Source: Clusia tigrina
Lineage: Eukaryota > Arthropoda > Insecta > Diptera > Clusiidae
Assembly: GCA_920105625.2 (NCBI GenBank)
Contig: OV050030.1
Coordinates: 187,780,387 to 187,844,386 of the forward strand
Length of the DNA stretch: 64,000 bases
Reading direction: 5' to 3'
The notes below the pieces were generated by a model. That model ran no database searches. It worked only from the letters and a program-made list of their open reading frames with translations, and was not told the DNA's origin. The translations under genes were made by a program, and so were the position numbers. Positions 57,290-64,000 of the stretch are shown here, one piece after another. Within the stretch, counting starts at the first letter, position 1, and each line of letters opens with the position of its first letter.

Positions 57290-58060
57290 AGTGACCATGG
57301 ATCAGTTTTCTGTTCCACAATTTCAATTGTCAATTGACACAACTATAGCATTATTTAAACGAATGCGATGCACTGAACAACGAACAGTCACTTGGCAAAC
57401 GGATACTCAATCTGTCGTCATTCAAACATAGCAAATCCCTTTTTTGAGCTAACGGTCGCCTATCTTCTGCCGACGGATTGGCCTACAATGAAAGATACCT
57501 AGGCATCCTACCATATGATTGTCTATTATTACGCTTACTTGTGAAATTCATCCACGAACTTACTCTATAGAGCGGAAATTAGCGCATACTTCGCCTTCTA
57601 CGCCAAGTGTTCCACGAACGAAGGCCTCAATCAAGTCAATAGTATTTAAGTGCAAAAAGTATATCATCTATAAATGTCGAAATAATGTGCTGTGCTACAC
57701 GTTGAGCGCACGACCTAATCCAGATAATTCATAAGCTTTGGAGTGGATTTCTCGGGACCCTTCAATCTGAAGAGTTTCACTAGACTCACCAAGGCTACGC
57801 TGCATTTCTAGCTGCTTTCGCTCGCTTTACTTCTCGAAGAAGTTGCTTCAGTCGAGTGTACTCAGGCAAATAACACCAACTTTGCAAGAGCCGCTGGTGT
57901 CCTCCAATGAAGCCGAACATTTTACGGCTCAATCAATCTTGATAATTATGATACACTATTGCTATCAAGACCTTTCGTGGCATTTTATTCCAGCTGCCTT
58001 GCATGGTATTTTTCAGTCAATACGACTAGTTCTTCTTTAACAGGAGCATTGCATATATTA
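57290..58060 (+). pseudogene. Second Bel/Pao element: scraps of RT and integrase
   Basis: Protease and most of the RT are missing. Near 57735-57900 SFGVDFSGPFNLKS-like and NNTNFARAAGVLQ-like words (in mixed frames) correspond to the integrase core between its first Asp and the TNF.G motif. Stops are dense. Confidence 0.5.
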
Positions 58061-58084
58061 TATTATTGATTGAGTTCTATCTGA

Positions 58085-58250
58085 AGGGGGGAATGTTTAT
58101 ACAGCAAAAAATTTAATTTTAGCTTGTTAACTTGATCTGCATTCGGTTGGCTTCTATATGTGTGCGCCAAATCAGCCTTCTATCGAGACGAATTCGAAAA
58201 GTGACTTTTAAATAAAACATACAATACATGTCCGTGACCATTACCAGATT
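58085..58250 (+). repeat. Polypurine tract and start of a 3' LTR of the second Bel/Pao element
   Basis: GAAGGGGGGAA (58082-58093) is a classic polypurine tract, followed by TG at about 58097 (TGTTTATACAGCAAAAAAT), a plausible LTR start. The LTR's far end and the partner LTR were not found. Confidence 0.5.
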
Positions 58251-58990
58251 CGATGCTGTAGACATTTGATATGGATTCATTGAGCTTCACAAAAAATTGT
58301 CTGTGTTAAAAGTAATGTGAAATTCCGCTGGAAGCATTTTTTTCAACTTATATATGATCCGTCGTGAGAAACCTTATCGAATGTTTCCGCTACGGAGAAT
58401 ATGATAGAACAGAATTGCTTAGATAGTGGCATTGCATATATCTTTGGTAATTCAGTGAACATGCGAAATTATTCCATGTTTTCTCCGAACACCAAATTGT
58501 GTTGATAGAAAAAATATATAAATCGAATGGTGTTTATGAAGAGGGATAGGTGTGTTCTTCATACTGCTTGCCAATCATTTTAAATACGGATAAACGTTGG
58601 GTTTTGGAAAGTATCGAATTAGAAGAACTACATTGAAGAAGTTCTGGAATAACCTTATAGCTAATTTTGGTAATTCTGTTATTATATTGTAGACAATGTT
58701 GTTTCTCGCTTTACTTTTAGCGAGAAACAATTCTTCAAAACTTAGCTTTACTTGATGGCGAAATTCTTTGAAAATCTTTTTGGTCTAAACACGGCTTGGA
58801 GCGGATTCGCAAAGAAAATTCTTGATTCCTCATTCTCAGTTCATTTGAAAAATTTGCAAGTTTTCCACAAAGAGTATTTTGTGTCGTTGATTGAAGTTAG
58901 CTTTGCTGTGAACTCTCTTGAACTTATATCCTAGCTATTTATTAGAGCTTATCTTATACGTTGCTCATACATAGCTAGCTTTTCTTTAAC
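58251..58990. other. Unassigned DNA with a short hairpin
   Basis: GTTTCTCGCT and AGCGAGAAAC (58697-58731) form a perfect 10 bp stem around a T-rich loop. Otherwise there are only short chance frames. Confidence 0.45.
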
Positions 58991-59460
58991 AAGGACGATC
59001 AGCTACAGCAGCGCTTACATCAAAGTGAAACACGACTCACTCAACTAGTGGAAAAGAACTCCCAGCAGATAAAAGAAATGTCCTATATGGTACAAATTGA
59101 GACAGATCAAGAATTGTTCGAAAAATCTGTAGAGCAAAAATTCATTGCGAATGAGCAAAGCAGAAAGAATTTAAACAACAAATAGAACAAAGGATTCACC
59201 TACTATAAGAAGGTTCATCTAAAATAAAATTCATGCCACCGACCTATGATGGATCCACGATATTTAGCGTCTTCAAAATGTAGTTCGAGACTACCGTTAG
59301 CACAAATGGTTGGAGTGGCGAAAAAGTGGCGATATTAACCGTGTCGTTGAAAGGTGCTGCTGCTTTACTGTAAACTATCTTAGAAAGTCTGCGAGATGTA
59401 CCAAGTAAGATACATAAAAACAAAACATCAAAGGACAATATTAAAACGTATGTGGAAGTT
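58991..59460 (+). pseudogene. Gypsy gag fragment
   Basis: A coiled-coil start (LQQRLHQSETRLTQLVEKNS) and, after a shift, FMPPTYDGSTIFSVFKM, FETTVSTNGWSGEKVAIL, VSLKGAAALL: the start of a Gypsy capsid domain (P.YDG...W..F..QFE...NGW). It ends at the Jockey fragment on the opposite strand. Confidence 0.65.
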
Positions 59461-61040
59461 CGGTGGGTGCGATCCGCTTTAGTCTTCTTTGTGGGCAATT
59501 TTTCATTCCCGATAGTTGTCGCATATGAGGATTTCATGGGTCTTTAGACGCTCCGAGTATATTTTGCTACATGTTTTTATGGTTTCCTCCACTGTGTCAT
59601 TGTTGTAGTCAATCAGAATGTCTTCATTCGTCAAGTGCCAGTCAGCCTCTGTTATTAAACGGAGAATTTTTGATTGTGCTCTTTGGATTAGTAGTATGTT
59701 GGTTTTGATCGCAGTCCCCCAAATTTCTAACCCGTATTTTCATATTGGTATGATTATTTTCTTATATATTTTTTGTTTATTATGTAATGATAATTTGGAA
59801 CTTCTTTCCAACTTAATTGACTGAATTTGTTTCTTACTTCGTATTGTTTTCTTTTTATGTGTTGTCTCCAAGTAAGTTTGGCGTCGATAATTTTGAACTA
59901 GGTTCAGTTTTATTTAGTCTTTAATTATTAGACGATGCTTCTCGAATTTCCTGTTATTATACACAACTTGATTTCTCTTTGTTTATCTCTATACTCCATT
60001 TTTCAAAGACTGTATTTTTGATTATTTTTTGCAGCGTATCAGTCGCTATTTTTTCTTCGTTGGTTATCGCTAAGACTACAGTAGGATCCGCAAATGATGC
60101 TATGATGGTTCCTGGTATTGTGGGGTTTGGAATATCGGTGGTATATATTAGATATAAACGTGGTCCTAGTACCTTGGGGCACTTCCACTTTCATTTGTAA
60201 AATATCTGAACATTCATCGTCATATATTATTTAAAAAAATTTTTGATATGTAATAACTGTGTAAAGGTGGTGTACTATTTATATTTTATTTAGAAGTCAT
60301 TTGTGCCAAACTCTATCAAACGCTTTAGCAATGTCCAACAATACCGCCACACAATACTTCTTTTTATCCATGTCGTCCAAAATGTTATCTACAACCCTGT
60401 GCACTTGTTGCACGGTTGAGTGATACCTTCTAAATCCGAACTGGTGACTTTCCCAATTGGAATAACTTTTTGTTGTGTCAAGATAGGTTCAATTCTATTA
60501 CACAGTATTTTCTCAAATACCTTTGAAATAATTGGCTAGAGGCTAATGGGTCGATAAGAGCTGGTTCTTCCTGCGTCTTTGTTTGGTTTCGGAATTGCTA
60601 TTATTTGAGCTACCTTCTACAAGACTGGAAAATGATTTTGTCTAAATATAGCATTAAATATATTTCTAGTATATATTATTATAGAATTATATAGATTTTT
60701 GAATATTTTCCCGTTGATTAGGTCATATCCAGTTTTAGTTTTTCATTTTCGCGACTTGAGTTTTAATTTCAACTATTTTCATCATTTTTGTTTAGTTATA
60801 GTGAACATTGGTCGTTAGATTGGATATTTTGAGTGTCCACGTCATTACTGAAAATGTTTGCGAAGTGTTTTGAGAGAGTTGTTGCTTTCTGAGTGTTCGT
60901 TTTTGCCAAGGTACTATTTTCTGTTTTTATGGATGGTGTAAAATTGTTTAGTTTTTAGTAGGTTTCCAAAGGGAATAATGTGTAGCGGCCGTCGTCCCTA
61001 AATTGTTTAGATAATTTTCTAGTTTACAATCCTTATATTA
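59460..61040 (-). pseudogene. Jockey-clade ORF2, endonuclease deleted
   Basis: On the minus strand from 61040: the linker (STLAKTNTQKATTLSKHFAN), RT start AQIIAIPKPNKDAGRTSSYR, then LGPRLYLIYTTDIPNP and SFADPTVVLAIT (FADD changed to FADP), and the thumb/connection ending IQRAQSKILRLITEADWHLT and CSKIYSERLKTHE. The roughly 350-residue endonuclease expected between ORF1 and the linker is absent. Multiple stops. Confidence 0.75.
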
Positions 61041-61048
61041 TTTTATCG

Positions 61049-61489
61049 TTACCTTGTCTCCAGGGTGTATAGCAATTTGACATTTTTTCCAGAGTCTTCT
61101 TTTTGTCCTCTTTTATACTTAAAATGAGCTGTGACTGAGGTAATTTCTCTGTATTTTTTTGTCTGTAGTGATTTGTATATCATACAACCTTTGTAGTTTG
61201 CTGTGTAGTTTTCACTACAGAGAGCGCATTTGATTTGCTGTTTCATATCTCTTTCGACATTGCAATTAATTATGCTGTGGTTACCTGCGCATTTGACACA
61301 CACAGGGCCTTTAGTACAATAGTTTTGGTGTGTCCATATTTTTGGCAATTTGTACATTGTGAAATAGTTCTTTTTTGCTGAGGTTGTTTTACAGTGTAAA
61401 GGAATGGTTTGGGAATATATTTCTTTGTTATTATTGTTTGGTTTAAAATCCAGGGAGAATAAAGGAAGTGGTTGTTTATTTGTTTGCAT
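61049..61489 (-). pseudogene. Jockey-clade ORF1 C-terminus with zinc knuckles
   Basis: 146 open codons: PLPLFSLDFKPNNNNKEIY, then CVKCAGNHSIINC and CALCSENYTANYKGC, the last two of the usual knuckles of Jockey Gag; the first knuckle is degraded (LPKIWTHQNYC). It lies directly upstream of the RT remnant on the same strand. Upstream (61490-61640) an older frame continues with stops. Confidence 0.78.
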
Positions 61490-61649
61490 ATTGTGAATGT
61501 TTAGTATTTCATATCCTAATTCTGCCAGTTCGGCAATAATATTGTATTTTTCCGTTGAGTAATGTATATTTCGTAAAATGAATTCAAATCCATGCTGCTC
61601 TTTTAGCTTAAATGTATAATATTTTGTTTCTTTTTGCCTAAAAAGTTTT

Positions 61650-61945
61650 ATTATTATTTATTTAAAAAGATGAATCACAATAATAAAATATTATAACAAA
61701 TTTAAGAGGGAGAATCATAGTTACCAGGGCCTTCAACTCGATTTTAATATAATATTTTACATATTTACTTATTTAGGTATTGTGATGATGAAATTTGTGC
61801 ACTGACAAATTTCACTCACTCAAACCTTTTACTTGCTCCAAATTTGAAAAAGAAAGAAGTAAGCGACAAAAAACTATAAAGTCGAAAAAAAACGCGCAGT
61901 AGTGAGGGGGGTCATTGCAAGAATAGAGAGCTGAAATATAGAAAA
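61650..61945. other. Unassigned DNA
   Basis: AT-rich, no recognisable gene. It may be the body of the LTR whose end follows. Confidence 0.35.
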
Positions 61946-62305
61946 CAATCCAGAATCTGTATTCTAAATAAATACACCGAGCAAATTTAACTCGCAGGAT
62001 TTTGTATTAATAATTTCTGTATACGACCCCGAAAGCCGCTGAGTTTTTACCTCAGCTCTGAAAAGTGCGTTGCAGGACATAGTAAAGTTCGTTACACAGG
62101 AAATAAAATCAGAGATATCGGAAAGAAATTATGAAGTCGAAGGACTAAATAATATCCAAGGATAAAACAAGGACTTAGTGTAACTAAGGACTTTCAAGGA
62201 CCCACGAAGAACTTCAAGGATCCTTGAGGCTTCTGGATATATTTCTGTAAACGACTCCTGGCAATCCGGCGAGCTTTCCCCGGCGGAAATTTGAGTCGTT
62301 ACAGT
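61946..62305 (+). repeat. Two related LTR-like ends
   Basis: 61950-62097 (TAAATAAATACACCGAGCAA, CTCGCAGGATTTTG, TCTGTATACGACCCC, ending GTTCGTTACA) matches the LTR end at 25015-25133. 62230-62305 (TTCTGTAAACGACTCCTGGC, ending GAGTCGTTACA) is a second, more distant relative. No internal coding region links them. Confidence 0.5.
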
Positions 62306-62307
62306 AT

Positions 62308-63328
62308 TTAAATATAATTTTGGATATGGCATTCTTTTAAGAATTTATTAATCTTTGTTATGTTATTCTTCGATGTATCTTTTAGAGAATCACTTGGAAT
62401 CTGGTTATGGAATATATTTTTACGGGTTGTTTGGAAGTTGGGGCAGGTATTTAGCAGGTGTAACGAGGATATTGATTCCCCACAGAATTGACAGTTAGGT
62501 AACGGTTCCCCACGTAGCAAATGCTCGTTTGAGCATTTGGTGAGTCCGATGCGGAGTCGTACAAAGTTTTTTGTTTGTTGGCGAGAGCAAGTTACAGGAT
62601 AATGTGGTTTCATTCCGTCGGTGTTGAAGGTGGTGTAAAAGTGTTTATCTTTTTTCCAAGTGCAATAGTTCGTGGCAACATGGAGAGATATTATATGTCG
62701 CAGTAAGTCTTTAGTTTATGAGACTTGGAAGACGTAGTTTGGAGCCGTAATTGACTCTGCAGCAGCTGGGACCCACATAATCTTTATTTGCTTGGAGTAT
62801 TTAATACACGAGTTACGGATATTCTTAGCGTCCTGCTGCTATCATTATCGAATGGCTTCAATAGTCGATTTGCTGTCTGTACATATGAGGAAGTTTCTTT
62901 TATTATTGTGAGCAAAGTCGATGGCACATTTAACAGCAAAAGCTTCGGCAGTAAATACAGAGCTAAATGGAGGAAGACATCCTGACGTAATTAAATTCCC
63001 GTTGTGGTGGACTACAGCAAATGATGTGACAAGAGTTCCTTTTGATCCGTCTGTATAGAGTAGACTCCATTTTTTGTTTATATATTCACTTGCCGTTTCT
63101 GTAAAAAGTTGTCTATAAACTTTCGGATCGGTGACAGTTTCTGGATATTGCAGTAAATTCAATGCAAAGGAGCTATTTTTTATATTCCAAAGTGGGTCAC
63201 TTTGTCGCTTAGTTTGACATACTTTTATATCCCAGTCAAGGTTTTTGGTGAATTGGACACATCTACGAATTATGGATTTTATTTTGCATTGTGCTTGGAC
63301 AGCTGTGTTGTAAGGGGCTTCCAAAGAT
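62308..63328 (-). pseudogene. I-type LINE 3' end: RNase H and C-terminus
   Basis: Frame 63324-62845 has WSLLYTDGSKGTLVTSFAVV, SSVFTAEAFAVKCAI and FLICTDSKSTIEAIR, the RNase H core with its catalytic acidic residues (TDGSK, AEA, TDS). A break near 62700-62840 leads to frame 62613-62308 with RLRIGLTKCSNEHLL, CQFCGESISSLHLLNTCP, the usual Cys/His C-terminus of I and LOA elements. It is cut upstream by the Harbinger insertion, in the region between RT and RNase H. Confidence 0.8.
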
Positions 63329-64000
63329 TTTGGGCCTCATGCATAAAACGTGAGCTTGAGCTCGGACTCGATTTTTTGAGTACAAGGTACTTGTCGTATG
63401 CATAATAAAATTTGATGCATTTGCTTTTACTCACTGCTCACGTTTGATCTCCTCTTGCTCAGTTTGAACTAAGTTCGATGAGCTTGTGCTCATTTTCATA
63501 TGCATAAAAACAAGCTTTTGCTTTCTTTCGTGAGCTCTTGCTCGAATTTTGTTGAGCATGCCTTATAGTTGACTCGCGTACACTAAAAAAGAATCATGGC
63601 TGATTATTTTGTGCCACAAAGAAATACAAAATCTTATCAACAGCGTAAAACAAATTTAGCAAGCGAGAATAAAAAATTATACAGGTTTGTATTCTTAATT
63701 ATTAATTTTTTTTTATATAATTAATAATAAAATGATAAATACATAGGTTTGATGATAGTAGCATCTGCTGGTTGGCTAATTATTTTTTTGAGGAGTCAGA
63801 AGAAACACGTGGTGGTGCCCTCAGCTACATTGATAAAATTCGACTCTATTTAAGATTTTGTGCAGATCCTGGATTCCAAAATGGTATAGCCACAGATATT
63901 GGAGTCCATCAATCAACTGTGTCGCGAACTATTGCGGAAGTTGCGAAACTTATATCTGCCAAAGCAAGCGAGTGGATAAAATTCCCGAAAGATGCAGATG
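63329..64000 (+). mobile_element. PIF/Harbinger transposon, 5' part (runs off window)
   Basis: The I-type LINE frame is interrupted at about 63329 by GGGCCTCATGCATAAAACG, which looks like a Harbinger terminal repeat. The next 260 bp carry repeated GAGCTTG/TGAGCTC and TGCTCA words, then a spliced transposase gene. The right terminus and target duplication are outside the window. Confidence 0.78.
63596..64000 (+). CDS. PIF/Harbinger (HARBI1-like) transposase, 5' part, apparently intact
   Basis: ATG at 63596; exon 1 is 63596-63684, the intron 63685-63746 (62 bp, GT-AG), and exon 2 from 63747 stays open to the window edge. Residues: MADYFVPQRNTKSYQQRKTN, then FDDSSICWLANYFFEESEE, LSYIDKIRLYLRFCADPGFQ and GVHQSTVSRTIAEVAKLI, a helix-turn-helix just as in HARBI1-type proteins ahead of the DDE nuclease. 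The codon split by the intron (AG|G) keeps frame. The catalytic domain lies outside the window, so activity cannot be judged. Confidence 0.85.

Overview
This window is eukaryotic and reads as a stretch of transposon graveyard from an insect, most likely a higher fly. The evidence is AT-rich DNA, long (TA)n arrays, GT-AG introns of 60-90 bp, and a mix of element families typical of Diptera: Jockey-, I/LOA- and RTE-type LINEs, Gypsy and Bel/Pao LTR elements, Tc1/mariner, piggyBac, PIF/Harbinger, a Transib and a Maverick/Polinton. I see no single-copy host gene, no rRNA and no genuine tRNA gene. The species call is inference.

Region by region. (1) 1-9.9 kb is a decayed Maverick/Polinton (virus-like DNA transposon). 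A minus-strand cluster (a coiled-coil/fibre-like protein, a DUF8207-type protein, a packaging ATPase) lies opposite a plus-strand cluster (a phospholipase-A2-like minor capsid protein, a cysteine protease, a protein-primed DNA polymerase B). The first gene is cut at a TTA site by a 3.0 kb CACTG...CAGTG transposon whose spliced transposase gene is still open. (2) 9.9-16.8 kb holds broken LINE, mariner-like and Tc1 copies, a tandem duplication carrying a tRNA-derived SINE next to (TA)n, and a 1.85 kb Transib flanked by CGTCG, with RSS-like heptamer ends and a RAG1/Transib-type C-terminal core. (3) 16.8-30.4 kb is a very large palindrome: two 6,570 bp arms with no net indel, a 95 bp spacer, and a third, direct copy of the inner 365 bp just outside the right arm. 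The arms carry LINE, piggyBac, Tc1, Bel/Pao and LTR fragments. (4) 30.4-38.4 kb holds a degenerate Jockey element and a degenerate LOA/I-type LINE. (5) 38.4-53.5 kb is a minus-strand Gypsy element. Inside its integrase sits a complete minus-strand Bel/Pao element (39,386-47,355; 503 bp LTRs; GTAGT target duplication) with frameshifted gag-pol but an uninterrupted 616-codon env-like ORF. (6) 53.5-64 kb holds Gypsy, Tc1, Bel/Pao, Jockey and I-type fragments, three related LTR ends (one of them in the palindrome), and at the right edge the 5' part of an apparently intact, spliced PIF/Harbinger transposase gene.

The genes do not form one pathway. They are layers of nested selfish elements, and target-site duplications give relative ages: CACTG element after Maverick, Transib before the palindrome, Bel after Gypsy, Harbinger after the I-type LINE. 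The units most likely still functional are the CACTG element (TIRs, target duplication and transposase all intact) and the Harbinger, as far as it can be seen. The Bel env frame is also open, although its own gag-pol is broken. Family assignments rest on motifs recognised by eye; no database search was run.
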